A stretch of 64,000 nt of DNA from Kushneria marisflavi (GCF_002157205.1 NZ_CP021358.1:2852001-2916000); one strand, 5' to 3'; positions 49,076 to 59,548 are shown, counted from the stretch's first letter. Translations and numbers: made by a program. Notes: generated from the sequence alone by a model not told the origin.

Positions 49076-49243
49076 ATGTCAGAGTCAAAAGGTGGCAAGG
49101 CAGAAGGAATGATCGACAAGCTTGGCGGCAAGATTCAGAAGGAGACCGGCAAGGCTACGGGTGACAAGGACCAGATCGAAAAGGGTGAGAAGGATCTGGC
49201 CAAGGGCGAGCGCAAGGCCAATTCCGACAGTAGCAAGGATTGA
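49076..49243 (+). CDS. CsbD family stress protein, 55 residues
   Basis: Small, Lys/Glu/Gly-rich, highly hydrophilic protein of the CsbD/YjbJ type: GGKAEGMIDKLGGKIQKETG followed by KATGDKDQIEKGEKDLAKGE. These proteins are induced by general stress and are predicted to be mostly disordered or helical. A strong AGGAGG lies five bases before the ATG. It is the first of two CsbD genes in tandem. Confidence 0.88.
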   Translation: MSESKGGKAEGMIDKLGGKIQKETGKATGDKDQIEKGEKDLAKGERKANSDSSKD

Positions 49244-49384
49244 CCCGCGCTGTTGGTATCATCAGGTCGATATAACGACATTGGCAATACGGCACAACCG
49301 ACTACACTCAATCATGCGTATCACGGATACGCGGATACCGTCCAAAGAGTCCGGTGTCATATTTTCTACATGGAGGTAACTGTC

Positions 49385-49567
49385 ATGGCTACAGATTCCA
49401 AGTCCGACAAGGCAGCAGGCGCAATGGACAAGGCAAAGGGCAAGGTCAAGGAAGCCGTAGGCAAGGCCACCAACAAGCCCGGTACCGAAGCTGAAGGCAA
49501 GGCCCAGCAGTCGAAAGGCCATGCTGAAAGCGCCAAGGGTAATGCCAAGGATGCCCTTAAAAAGTAA
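49385..49567 (+). CDS. CsbD family stress protein, 60 residues
   Basis: Second CsbD-like protein, Ala/Lys/Gly-rich (DKAAGAMDKAKGKVKEAVGK, KPGTEAEGKAQQSKGHAESA). GGAGG precedes the ATG at 49385; the open frame reaches back to 49253 but lacks a ribosome site there. Only about 140 bases separate it from the first copy. A strong terminator follows, so the two may form one stress operon. Confidence 0.88.
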   Translation: MATDSKSDKAAGAMDKAKGKVKEAVGKATNKPGTEAEGKAQQSKGHAESAKGNAKDALKK

Positions 49568-49590
49568 CGTCCTTGAGTTGAAGAGTTAAC

Positions 49591-49621
49591 AAAAGGGCCG
49601 CTCAATGAGCGGCCCTTTTTG
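49591..49621 (+). terminator. Rho-independent terminator after the CsbD genes
   Basis: AAAAGGGCCGCTC, short loop, GAGCGGCCC followed by T5. Confidence 0.92.
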
Positions 49622-49716
49622 TTGGACGGTCATTTTTTGTATTTGAAGCCTCGAGACGCTATGGCTGACTTCAGGGGCATCGTACAATCAGGGTTTTAAC
49701 CTCAGGAGGCTCTTTC

Positions 49717-49995
49717 ATGGCCCAGGCAAGCGCGCGACATATTCTGGTGAACAGCGAAGCCGAGTGCGAAGCGCTCAAGACCGAGATCGAGCAGGGCAAG
49801 GACTTTGCCGAGGTAGCCCGTGAGCATTCAAAGTGCCCCAGCGGTAAGCAGGGCGGTGATCTGGGCACCTTTGGTCGTGGTCAGATGGTGCGCGAATTTG
49901 ATGAAGTCGTTTTCACTGGCGATCTCAACAAGGTGCACGGCCCGGTCAAGACCCAGTTCGGCTATCACCTGCTGGAAGTGACCAGCCGCAGCTGA
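49717..49995 (+). CDS. ppiC: Peptidyl-prolyl cis-trans isomerase, parvulin type
   Basis: Single-domain parvulin of 92 residues, no signal peptide, thus cytoplasmic; it speeds cis-trans isomerisation at proline bonds. Family marks: ASARHILVNSEAECE at the start, FAEVAREHSKCPSGKQGGDLGTFGRGQMV and VKTQFGYHLLEV with the catalytic His. AGGAGG lies upstream. Followed by its own terminator. Confidence 0.95.
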   Translation: MAQASARHILVNSEAECEALKTEIEQGKDFAEVAREHSKCPSGKQGGDLGTFGRGQMVREFDEVVFTGDLNKVHGPVKTQFGYHLLEVTSRS

Positions 49996-50026
49996 TCACG
50001 ATCACCACACCTGGTGGATCGACCCC

Positions 50027-50057
50027 GGGGGCTGCCAGCAAGGCAGCCCCCTTTTCG
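50027..50057 (+). terminator. Rho-independent terminator after ppiC
   Basis: GGGGGCTGCC, loop AGCAA, GGCAGCCCCC followed by TTTTC. Confidence 0.88.
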
Positions 50058-50204
50058 TGGTGCTGAGCTCTTGATGCCGGCGTACGCGCGACACCGATGG
50101 GCGGCTGGTTTATCCTGCCTGTTGTGAAACGGCCCCGGTCGTATATTTGATGAATCATCCGGCACTTCGGTGCTGATTGACTGCAGGACTGTGAGGAAGT
50201 GCTC

Positions 50205-51197
50205 ATGAAAGACTGGCTACAAACGCTGCCCAAGGCGGAACTGCACCTGCACATCGAGGGCACGCTGGAACCCGAGCTCATGTTCGAGCTGGCCGCCAGA
50301 AACGATGTTGCGCTCCCCTATGGCTCCATTGAAGAGGTCCGCGCGGCCTATAACTTCACCAACCTGCAATCCTTTCTCGATCTCTACTATCAGGGCATGA
50401 ACGTCCTGCATACCGAGCAGGATTTCTTTGATCTGGCGATGGCCTATTTCGGGCGCGCTCATGCCGATGGTGTGGTTCATATCGAGCTGTCGTTTGATCC
50501 GCAGCCGCACCTGGCGCGCGGCGTGGCCATGCGGACCCTGTTTGCCGGTCTGGGCCAGGCGCGTGAGGAAGCCGCGCGCCGTTTTGGCATGTCGACGGCA
50601 CTGATCATGAGCTTTCTGCGTGACCGCAGCGCCGAAGAGGCCCTGGATGTCCTTGAACAGGCCGCCCCCTGGTACGGCCAGATCGATGCAATCGGGCTGG
50701 ACAGTGCCGAGCTGGGCAATCCGCCCGAGAAATTCACGGCCGTGTTCGAACGTGCTCGCACGCTTGGCATCGCAAGGCTGGCCCATGCCGGTGAAGAAGG
50801 GCCGGCTGCCTATATCAGCGGGGCGCTGGATGCCCTGGATGTCTGTCGTATCGATCACGGCGTACGCTGTCTCGAGGACGAAGCGCTGGTGGCCCGGCTT
50901 GCCAACGAGCAGATTCCGCTGACGGTCTGCCCGCTGTCCAACGTGTATCTGAAGGTCTTTGAGCGTCTGGAAGACCACACGCTGCCCGGTCTGCTCGATC
51001 ATGGCCTGTGCGTGACGCTCAATTCCGATGATCCGGCCTATTTCGGTGGCGGCATGCTCAATAACTTCATGGCCTGTCATGAGGCCTTTGGCTGGGATGA
51101 AGACGCTTTCCGCGTGCTGGCCCGCAACGCCATCGAAGCCGCCTTCATGGACGAGTCCCGCCGTGAAACGCTGCTGAAGACGCTGGCCGAGTGCTGA
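50205..51197 (+). CDS. add: Adenine deaminase / adenosine deaminase family protein
   Basis: Zinc-dependent purine deaminase of 330 residues. Metal ligands are His14 and His16 in ELHLHIEGTLEP; HAGEEG holds the third His and catalytic Glu; RIDHGVR and NSDDPAYFGG follow. The overall text (PKAELHLHIEGTLEPELMFELA, FLDLYYQGMNVL, DPAYFGGGMLNNF) is closest to the bacterial group shown for Pseudomonas to prefer adenine rather than adenosine, so adenine deaminase is my favoured call. Start ATG 50205 after GAGGAAG; a GTG six bases earlier is possible. Convergent with the transporter gene, stops adjacent. Confidence 0.88.
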   Translation: MKDWLQTLPKAELHLHIEGTLEPELMFELAARNDVALPYGSIEEVRAAYNFTNLQSFLDLYYQGMNVLHTEQDFFDLAMAYFGRAHADGVVHIELSFDPQPHLARGVAMRTLFAGLGQAREEAARRFGMSTALIMSFLRDRSAEEALDVLEQAAPWYGQIDAIGLDSAELGNPPEKFTAVFERARTLGIARLAHAGEEGPAAYISGALDALDVCRIDHGVRCLEDEALVARLANEQIPLTVCPLSNVYLKVFERLEDHTLPGLLDHGLCVTLNSDDPAYFGGGMLNNFMACHEAFGWDEDAFRVLARNAIEAAFMDESRRETLLKTLAEC

Positions 51198-52133
51198 TCA
51201 GACACCGGTCTGGTGAATGAACCAGATGGCGGCGCTGATGGTGAAAAAGGCGCCGGTCGTGGCGACCAGCAGTGCGGCGGCGCAGAGTCCATCCATGGCA
51301 AAGCGTGTCCCGAAAATGGGATAAACGCTCAGCATGGGGGCGCTGGCAATCAGCAGGGCACCAATCATCAGCTCGGTGTTGTCGATCGGGAAGATCTGAA
51401 AGAACAGCAGCACCAGCAGCGGGTGGATCACCAGCTTGGCCAGCGTAATCTGTGCCACGTCGCGATACATGCCCCGCACCCTGAGCCCGTAGAGCGTTCC
51501 GCCAATGACGAACAGCGCTGCCGGTGCCGAGGCATTGGCCAGCATGTCGAGTGCCTTGTAGAGCGGTTCTGGCAGATCAAGACCGGTCAGCGACAGCGTC
51601 GCGCCGGTCACGATCGCAATGATGATGGGGTTGCGAATCAGCTGGCGTAGCGTGGTCAAAAGCATTCGAAAAACCGAGACACCCTGCTGGCGGCCGGCCT
51701 CGGCCAGCGCCAGACTCAAGGGGATCATCAGCATGTTTTCGATCAGCATGCACAGCGCCAGTGCTACCCCGGCCGTAGGGCCGATCACCATCACGGCGAT
51801 GGGGTAGCCGATAAACCCGCTGTTGGAGGTCCCCATGCCCATGGCCATGATGGCGCCATGGTCCAGGCGCTGCCCCTGTCGCCGGGTGAGTGCCAGCCCC
51901 ATCAGCAGAACCGACAGCGAGCCCAGACCATAAGACAGCAGATAGTGCGCGTTGAAGACTTCCGTCAGCGCATGCTGACTCAGGGCCCGTATGATAAGCG
52001 CCGGCAGGGCCAGTGTGACCACAAAACGCCCCACGCCCTGCACGTGATCGCGGGTGACCACGCCGCCCATGACAGCAAGATAGCCCAGCGCAATCAGCAT
52101 GAAGATGGGGGCGGTAATGGCGAGAACTTCCAA
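51198..52133 (-). CDS. AEC family transporter (auxin efflux carrier-like)
   Basis: Inner-membrane transporter with about ten helices, 311 residues. The start LEVLAITAPIFMLIALGYLAV is the typical first helix of the family, NSGFIGYPI lies in the central region and SAPMLSVYPIFG in the second half. The frame opens with an ATG at 52160 but the TTG at 52133, seven bases after GGAGA, matches the family's usual N-terminus better. Bacterial members move organic acids such as malate or unknown solutes. Its stop touches that of the deaminase gene. Confidence 0.87.
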   Translation of the reverse strand: MEVLAITAPIFMLIALGYLAVMGGVVTRDHVQGVGRFVVTLALPALIIRALSQHALTEVFNAHYLLSYGLGSLSVLLMGLALTRRQGQRLDHGAIMAMGMGTSNSGFIGYPIAVMVIGPTAGVALALCMLIENMLMIPLSLALAEAGRQQGVSVFRMLLTTLRQLIRNPIIIAIVTGATLSLTGLDLPEPLYKALDMLANASAPAALFVIGGTLYGLRVRGMYRDVAQITLAKLVIHPLLVLLFFQIFPIDNTELMIGALLIASAPMLSVYPIFGTRFAMDGLCAAALLVATTGAFFTISAAIWFIHQTGV

Positions 52134-52282
52134 GCACGAATCTCCGGGGTGGGGCGTCATGGCCGGGTGACTCTGACCTTCAGATCCCGGCTCGGGCGGC
52201 AGATGACGGGGCGAAGGGTTGTATTCACTGGATGCCGACGTCAGACAATGGTGATCGAACCACTTTTGCAGAGGGTCCTACC

Positions 52283-53326
52283 ATGCAGGCACGTCTGTTA
52301 TATCACAATACACTGCATTGCTTTCCGGCCGGGCTCGCCGATGAGCGCCAGGCGCTGGTGCATGCCGAAGTCTCTGCCGTGGTGTATGACGGCGAGCGTC
52401 TGATTCTGGGCAGTGACAAGCCGATTCCCGGGATTGAGCGCTCCTCGATCTTTGCTGTTGATCTCGACGATCAGGGGCATCCACAGGAAGAGACGCTGTC
52501 CTACTACACTCAGCCGCTGATTCGCCAGGCCATCAAGTATGAGGATTTCGCACTCACCGTGGATGGCCGTCATGTGCTGGCCACCACCGGCTTTGATCGC
52601 ATCCAGCCTGACGACGACTCTCTCAACGATTATAACCACCTGCTGATCTGGCCGCTGGGAGACCCTGACCGGGTGCAGGTCGTGGACCCGGACCCGCGTG
52701 ACGGCGTGGAAGGATCACTCGAGCTGCGTCAGCGCCTGACGGCGGCCATCGGCATGCCCTACTACAAGATCGAAGGGCTGGCGGCCATTCCAGCCGATAA
52801 GGGAGACGGTCTGCTGTTGTTCGGGGTGCGTGAACAGGGCCAGCATTTTGATGATTTCAACTATGTCTGTCGTGTGGTCGGTGCCCATTACCGGATCAAC
52901 GAGCAGGGTCAGCTGGTGTTTGTTGACGAGATGCGTGAGCACTATTCGTTCGACCCCGGTCAGTTCGACGCCGTGGCGCACCTGTGTGGTCTATCGAGTC
53001 TGGAATATGACCCGTACAACCAGCAGCTTTATCTATTGACCAGCTTTGAAAACGAACAGGGTGGCATCGACAGCATTGGTGGCTATCTCTGGCGGATTGA
53101 TATGGCAGATTTCAGCCAGGGCAGGGCGCCTGCGCTGGTAGAGAACGATACGGGAGAGCCGCTGGTCTTTACCCACAAGGCCGAAGGACTGGCCGTGCTG
53201 GATCACGAACGCCTGTTTGTGGTTTACGACAATGACCGCGAGCTGGCGCTGGGTGACCATGACGCCAAGCGCGATCAGAAGTACGCCTGTGAAGCCCCCT
53301 GGACACTTTTGCAGATGATCCCGTAG
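52283..53326 (+). CDS. Conserved hypothetical protein, beta-propeller-like, 347 residues
   Basis: Cytoplasmic protein (no signal peptide) made almost wholly of short beta-type stretches with repeated blocks: YEDFALTVDGRHVLATTGFDR, KIEGLAAIPADKGDGLLLFGVR, GLSSLEYDPYNQQLYLLTSFE, HKAEGLAVLDHERLFVVYDND. The repeated GLA/GLS-plus-hydrophobic-strand pattern resembles propellers of the DUF3616 or phytase-esterase-like type. I cannot name the family with certainty. AGAGGG lies before the ATG at 52283. Monocistronic, divergent from the AEC gene. Confidence 0.7.
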   Translation: MQARLLYHNTLHCFPAGLADERQALVHAEVSAVVYDGERLILGSDKPIPGIERSSIFAVDLDDQGHPQEETLSYYTQPLIRQAIKYEDFALTVDGRHVLATTGFDRIQPDDDSLNDYNHLLIWPLGDPDRVQVVDPDPRDGVEGSLELRQRLTAAIGMPYYKIEGLAAIPADKGDGLLLFGVREQGQHFDDFNYVCRVVGAHYRINEQGQLVFVDEMREHYSFDPGQFDAVAHLCGLSSLEYDPYNQQLYLLTSFENEQGGIDSIGGYLWRIDMADFSQGRAPALVENDTGEPLVFTHKAEGLAVLDHERLFVVYDNDRELALGDHDAKRDQKYACEAPWTLLQMIP

Positions 53327-53403
53327 CGCCGGGGGTCAACCGTGGCGTCCGGGGCTGATACCATGGGCGCCGTTCCTTCGTTTTACTTCCCTACGGTGTC
53401 ATC

Positions 53404-53796
53404 ATGAAAATCGTCATGCGCTACTTTTTCAAAACCGTGCGGCTGGTGCTGGCGCCTGTCATGATCGCCCGCGACCGTTTCGGTCGTCCCGAGCCGATCA
53501 CACGCGCCCCCCAGGCGCAGGCCGAGGTGGATCGCGCCTGCCAGACGCTGACGCTTTATCAGTTTCGCACCTGCCCCTTCTGCGTGAAGGTACGCCATGA
53601 AATGCATCGTCTGGCGCTGCCGATCGCTCTGCGCGACACCCAGCACGACGAGGCTGCCCGACAGGCGCTCAAGGCCGGCGGCGGGCGCGTCAAGGTGCCG
53701 TGTCTGGCCATTGAGGGTGACGATGGTCAGACCGAATGGATGTATGAATCCGACGCCATCAAGGGCTACCTGCAAAAGCGCTTCGAGCCTGCCTGA
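53404..53796 (+). CDS. Glutaredoxin/GST-N-like protein with N-terminal hydrophobic segment
   Basis: Thioredoxin-fold protein of 130 residues. Residues 8-22 (FFKTVRLVLAPVMIA) form a hydrophobic, possibly membrane-associated stretch, absent from its paralogue at 48581-48895. Then come AQAEVDRACQTLTLYQFRTC and CPFC (Cys57, Cys60), KVPCL and WMYESDAIKGYL. It probably acts in glutathione-linked redox chemistry near the membrane. Start: the first ATG; the one at codon 5 is an alternative. Confidence 0.83.
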   Translation: MKIVMRYFFKTVRLVLAPVMIARDRFGRPEPITRAPQAQAEVDRACQTLTLYQFRTCPFCVKVRHEMHRLALPIALRDTQHDEAARQALKAGGGRVKVPCLAIEGDDGQTEWMYESDAIKGYLQKRFEPA

Positions 53797-53837
53797 ATAT
53801 TTTTCTGGGCAGGGCAAGTGAGTGTTTTGCTGAAAGC

Positions 53838-53868
53838 AACCGCTGCCATTCAGGTAGCGGTTTTCCTT
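53838..53868 (+). terminator. Probable terminator after the glutaredoxin-like gene
   Basis: AACCGCT ... AGCGGTT stem followed by TTCCTTTTG. The hairpin overlaps the end of the convergent doxX gene. Confidence 0.55.
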
Positions 53869-54287
53869 TTGTCTTGCCAATGGTCCAGGGCGTAACCGCC
53901 GGGTCCTGTTTTGGCAAGCAGCAGCAGTCCACCGGCGATGCCCAGGTTTTTATAGAAATGGAGCATGTTGCCGTATTGCTGTGCGTCCGGCATCAGCCAG
54001 TAGGCATGCCCGATAAAAGCCGTCCCCAGCGTATAAAGGGCCAGCAACAGGGCCAGCGGTCGAGTCATGTAACCCAGCAAAATGGCCAGCGCGACGGGCA
54101 CTTCCATGATGATGGCAATTATTGCTGAAACGGTGGGCACAGGCGCGCCCAGGCGCTGCATGGTCTCAATGGTTCCCTGCGGGTCCATGAGCTTGCCCCA
54201 GCCCACCAATATAAAAAGCAGCGTCAGTAGCACCCTTGCGAGCAGTACGGAAACATTTTCAAATGCCGGGGGATAACGGTGTCCCAT
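53850..54287 (-). CDS. DoxX family membrane protein
   Basis: Inner-membrane protein of 145 residues with four helices: LARVLLTLLFILVGWGKL, TVSAIIAIIMEVPVALAILLGY, LALLLALYTLGTAFIGHAYW and LGIAGGLLLLA. The motif GWGKLMDPQGT and the closing GPGGYALD are typical of DoxX/YphA proteins, which are often linked to redox stress. The ATG at 54287 with GAGG upstream was preferred over 54329. Divergent from a LysR-type regulator, the usual arrangement for a regulated target. Confidence 0.88.
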   Translation of the reverse strand: MGHRYPPAFENVSVLLARVLLTLLFILVGWGKLMDPQGTIETMQRLGAPVPTVSAIIAIIMEVPVALAILLGYMTRPLALLLALYTLGTAFIGHAYWLMPDAQQYGNMLHFYKNLGIAGGLLLLAKTGPGGYALDHWQDKRKTAT

Positions 54288-54429
54288 GGTTAGACCTCGA
54301 TCAGTAATGAAAAGTGTGGGCCGTGTCAACGATCAATGACAAAGCGGCGGGCGCCTAGTTTATTCGGGTTGGGGCATGCTGATTAGATGTCTCAAAAGCA
54401 ATGCATTGTCCTGCTGGTGATACAAGTCG

Positions 54430-55350
54430 ATGCTTGATCTGAACGATATTCATTATTTTGTTCGCGTCATCGAACATGAAAGCTTCAGTGAGGCCGCCCG
54501 TGCACTGGGGATTCCCCGGTCGCGCCTGAGTCGACGCATTGCAGCACTGGAGCGCCGTCTGGGCGTCCAGTTGATCTACCGCAGTACACGTCGTCTGTCG
54601 CTGAGTGAACTGGGGACAGTCTTTCATCGTCACTGCGTGGCGATGATGGATCAGGCTGTGGCTGCTGAGGAGGCGATCGATCAGGCGTTGGCCGCGCCGC
54701 GGGGGTTGATTCGGCTGAGCTGTCCCATGGGTATTTTGCATTTCAGGATGGCGACAGTGCTGTCGGACTTCATGACGTGCTATCCCCAGGTCAGGGTCGA
54801 GCTGCTGGCCACTGATCGGCGGGTAGATATCGTTGATGAAGGCATCGATGTTGCGCTGCGTGTCAGGTCACTGCCGCTGGAAGACAGTGATCTGAACATG
54901 CGCTTTATCGCGCGAAGTGAGCGTCGGCTTCTGATGGCGCCTGCACTACTTGAGCGCTACGGGAAAGTCGATCTTCCCGAACAGCTCGATCATTTTCCCG
55001 CATTGGGCGGACGCGGTAATGACGGGCGGTGTGTCTGGCATCTGTACGGCCCGGCGGAGGCATACTCCGAAGTCGAATATATGCCGAGGCTATGTACCGA
55101 TGATCTGGTCACCCTGCGTCATGCCGCTCTGGCCGGTCTGGGAGTTGCACAACTACCTGTATTGGTTGCCGGAGAAGACCTGCGTCACGGTAGACTGATA
55201 GAAGTACTGCCTGGCTGGAAGCCGGCAGATGCTTCGCTGCATGCGGTGTTTTCTGCTCGTCGCGGACGACTGCCGGCGCTTCAGGCCTTGCTGGATTTTC
55301 TTGTCGAGCGATTGGGCGGACATGTGCTTGAGCTTGATATGGCGCCCTGA
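54430..55350 (+). CDS. LysR family transcriptional regulator
   Basis: DNA-binding regulator of 306 residues. The winged helix-turn-helix is at residues 1-60 (DLNDIHYFVRVIEHESFSEAARALGIPRSRLSRRIAALERRLG), then an effector-binding domain (residues 90-295) of the CrgA/DhcR-like type seen in regulators of quinone- or redox-linked genes. It is divergent from doxX with 142 bases between the starts, so doxX is the likely target. A 19-base hairpin (GGCGCCC...GGGCGCC, 55341-55359) overlaps its stop. Confidence 0.9.
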   Translation: MLDLNDIHYFVRVIEHESFSEAARALGIPRSRLSRRIAALERRLGVQLIYRSTRRLSLSELGTVFHRHCVAMMDQAVAAEEAIDQALAAPRGLIRLSCPMGILHFRMATVLSDFMTCYPQVRVELLATDRRVDIVDEGIDVALRVRSLPLEDSDLNMRFIARSERRLLMAPALLERYGKVDLPEQLDHFPALGGRGNDGRCVWHLYGPAEAYSEVEYMPRLCTDDLVTLRHAALAGLGVAQLPVLVAGEDLRHGRLIEVLPGWKPADASLHAVFSARRGRLPALQALLDFLVERLGGHVLELDMAP

Positions 55351-55424
55351 CAGGGCGCCGTTGTGCGTACACCCATGCATTCAGGCCGCTCGGGACTTTT
55401 GAGGCCCTGTGCTGCATCGGTAAG

Positions 55425-57392
<1,968 letters not shown>

Positions 57393-57469
57393 TCAGTCAG
57401 CCGGCGCACCGCGTAGGCAGAGAAGGGGAGGTGTTGCGAGATGCCATTGATGGCAGCGTGGACCCTTCG

Positions 57470-57577
57470 CTTGATCCCTACGCCGGTATTAGCCGGATCA
57501 GGTTCATCGGGATCCACCGTGGTATCGCCAGGCGACACAAGGTGATCTCAGCCGGTTCCACCGGCACCCCGTCAAGC
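57470..57577 (-). promoter_or_regulatory. TPP riboswitch in the thiC leader
   Basis: On the minus strand the leader contains the conserved thi-box blocks in order: GACGGGGTGCCGGT, CGGCTGAGAT, then TGAACCTGATCCGG, CTAATACCGGCGTAGGGATC. These are the thiamine pyrophosphate aptamer's P3/J3-2 and P4-P5 elements. It ends about 100 bases before the thiC ATG, leaving room for an expression platform. Confidence 0.93.
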
Positions 57578-57604
57578 AGCAATGGTCATGCCATCGCGGG
57601 CTCA

Positions 57605-57641
57605 GTCTGTGCTGTTCAGCGCCGGACGGTCAAGCCCTGTC
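57605..57641 (-). promoter_or_regulatory. Putative promoter block upstream of the thiC riboswitch
   Basis: A 36-base block (57606-57641) differs at only two positions from 61931-61966 upstream of the tenA riboswitch. On the minus strand it contains TTGACC, a 17-base spacer and ACAGAC, which could be a -35/-10 pair (the -10 is a poor match). The conservation beyond the aptamer supports a shared promoter. Confidence 0.5.
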
Positions 57642-58233
57642 CGGCGCCTTACCTCGCAAAAGGTGCAACGAGCCTGAAAAGTGCCCGAAAATGCGCATGA
57701 CCTTTTATGGGAAAGCATGCTAGGTAAATGCTGCGGGCGTTTAGCACGACCAAAAAGGCCAATAACGCCTAAAGTTTGATCCAGCACATGGCGATAGAGA
57801 AAAAATGATCGCGTTCAAGGTCCGATTCTGCGTGGCTGCTGGCGCGTGCCATTCTATCGCAGGATGCTCCAGAAACTGCTCAACCTCTATCTTGCATAAT
57901 GATGGGGTGTTGCATGACATGAATGCGAACGAAGAGTCGAATTCAACAACAGCAGGTTTGCTCAGTGCGCAGGCTATAGCGTTTTATCCGTAAGGTAGCC
58001 CAGGTCCTATCCATTAGCTTCAGGGGGTATCTCTTTGTATATAAACTTATATTTATATATACAGTATTGCTGAGAACGGCAAATCGTGCCAGCACGCGAA
58101 TTTGGTATGGGCAGCCAACATTTGCTTTGCCAATAATAAAATTAATGAGGTAGGTTGGATCAGAGCGGCTGAATAACCCAAATGAACCTGCCGGTGCGTT
58201 TATTGAGGTTATAGAGCTGACTATATGATCACT
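57642..58233. other. Intergenic region left of the AT-rich island
   Basis: About 590 bases with no gene I can support. Base composition turns AT-rich from roughly 57890 onward, marking the approach to the island. A 99-codon minus-strand ORF (57943-58242) has no ribosome site or family resemblance. Confidence 0.5.
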
Positions 58234-58279
58234 GTTAGGCATCTTTTGCCGGCCTCAACTAACCATATAGGAGTTAAGT

Positions 58280-59392
58280 TTGGCAGCAGCTAGTAATTCT
58301 GTCGTTCATTTGACGATGAGATATCAAAAGACTGAGCTTTCAATCGGCTCAGGAGTTATCTATAAGCACGGATCAGACTACTTTATTGTTACAGCTTGGC
58401 ATAATCTGGCCGGTCGACATTCTGAAACATTAAAGCCATTATCAAAGAAGTTGGCAATACCTGATAATGTAGTGGTTAATCTTGCCGTTAGTGTGGCTAC
58501 TTTTGGTGTGGTGACTCGCCACTCAATTACAATACCCTTGGTTGATGAAGATAAATCACTTTTTTATATTCATCCTGAAAATTATCCTAGAGTGGATGTG
58601 GCGGCTATACCCTTTGATCCTGGTGCAACTTTTTTGTCTGAAGTATACCTTTCAACAGGTGAATGTAGAGACATGAATTTCTCCCCTGTCATGAAAGTAC
58701 ATGGCGGTGAAACTACTGAAATATGCCCTATACAAAGCTATCTTGTTCCAAATTCTGAAGTGATTGAGAAATGGTTTAATAGCGTTGATGTGACTGAGGA
58801 ATTATTTATTCCAGGGTATCCGCACAATGTGCAGGACTTTTATTCACAGCCTGTATGGAAGCGGGCCACAATTGCTTCATCTGTACAGCAGGGTTGGAAC
58901 AGGGAACCAAAATTTCTCATCGATAGCGCGTCAAAAAGCGGGATGTCAGGTTCTCCCGTGCTGTACTACAACCCTAACGGGAGGGTTCAAATTCGCGGCT
59001 CTACATATCAACTCAACCAAGAAGCTGTGATTCTCGCAGGTATCTATGTGGGACGTATAGGTGTTCAGGGAGAGATGGACCCTCAAATTGGGACTGTATG
59101 GAAAAAATCAGTAATAGACGAGATTATAGAAGCAGAGCACTTCGAAAAGCTCCCGTATGAAATAGAGTTGTCGCACGATGAGATGGTCGATAATATGCAA
59201 GGTATATTGGCAACGTGCTCTTTTCAGGGCCTTCAGAATATTAAAAATCCAGAATTGCCATCTAGGTATTATGTTCGAAGATCGTTGATGGAAAAAATAT
59301 GTGGAAGAGCTAGCTCAGAAAATGCTCTTGCTGCAGTGCTTGATGCAGCAGAAAAATATGATGGTGAGTTGATCCCAGATGAAAATGCCTAA
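58280..59392 (+). CDS. Trypsin-like serine protease domain protein, 370 residues
   Basis: Cytoplasmic (no signal peptide) trypsin-like peptidase. The expected triad is visible: His41 in VTAWHNL, Asp106 in YPRVDVAAIP and Ser224 in SGMSGSP, preceded by GSGVIYK typical of the first barrel. About 90 residues after the protease domain have no recognised family. The start is a TTG six bases after AGGAG. The gene is clearly more AT-rich than the flanking chromosome and its stop lies inside an attC-like site, so it looks acquired. Such stand-alone proteases occur in defence islands and integron cassettes; the target is unknown. Confidence 0.75.
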   Translation: MAAASNSVVHLTMRYQKTELSIGSGVIYKHGSDYFIVTAWHNLAGRHSETLKPLSKKLAIPDNVVVNLAVSVATFGVVTRHSITIPLVDEDKSLFYIHPENYPRVDVAAIPFDPGATFLSEVYLSTGECRDMNFSPVMKVHGGETTEICPIQSYLVPNSEVIEKWFNSVDVTEELFIPGYPHNVQDFYSQPVWKRATIASSVQQGWNREPKFLIDSASKSGMSGSPVLYYNPNGRVQIRGSTYQLNQEAVILAGIYVGRIGVQGEMDPQIGTVWKKSVIDEIIEAEHFEKLPYEIELSHDEMVDNMQGILATCSFQGLQNIKNPELPSRYYVRRSLMEKICGRASSENALAAVLDAAEKYDGELIPDENA

Positions 59393-59445
59393 TAAATCAA
59401 AGCACGCGGATGTAGCGAAGCTGCACCGGCTTTGAAGCGTTATAT
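59387..59445 (+). other. attC-like site 1
   Basis: Imperfect hairpin GCCTAAT-AAA-TCAAAGC ... GCTTTGA-AGC-GTTATAT, with an inner stem around a GAA loop. The TAA stop of the protease gene is within the left core. Left core ends TAAT instead of the canonical TAAC, so pairing with GTTA uses one wobble. Confidence 0.5.
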
Positions 59446-59469
59446 ATTTTCAAAATAAGGAGAGTTACT

Positions 59470-59544
59470 TTGAGTAAATCAAAAAATGATCTCTGCAGTA
59501 TTGCTAGGGCTGGTTCAGGCAATGTAGTGTTTGAGTTTGAGTAA
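59470..59544 (+). CDS. Very small ORF between attC-like sites, 24 residues
   Basis: TTG start five to six bases after AAGGAG, encoding a 24-residue peptide (MSKSKNDLCSIARAG...) whose TAA stop lies four bases before the next attC-like site. Too short for homology judgement; it may be a real microprotein or the remnant of a longer cassette gene. Confidence 0.3.
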   Translation: MSKSKNDLCSIARAGSGNVVFEFE

Positions 59545-59548
59545 ATAA

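Noticed and set aside
55341..55359. Hairpin at the end of the LysR gene as a terminator
   Set aside because: Stem is perfect but there is no T-run on either side; listed only as a note in the LysR entry.
57943..58242. 99-codon minus-strand ORF left of the island
   Set aside because: No ribosome site, no recognisable domain and composition like the non-coding surroundings; a cassette or real gene cannot be excluded.
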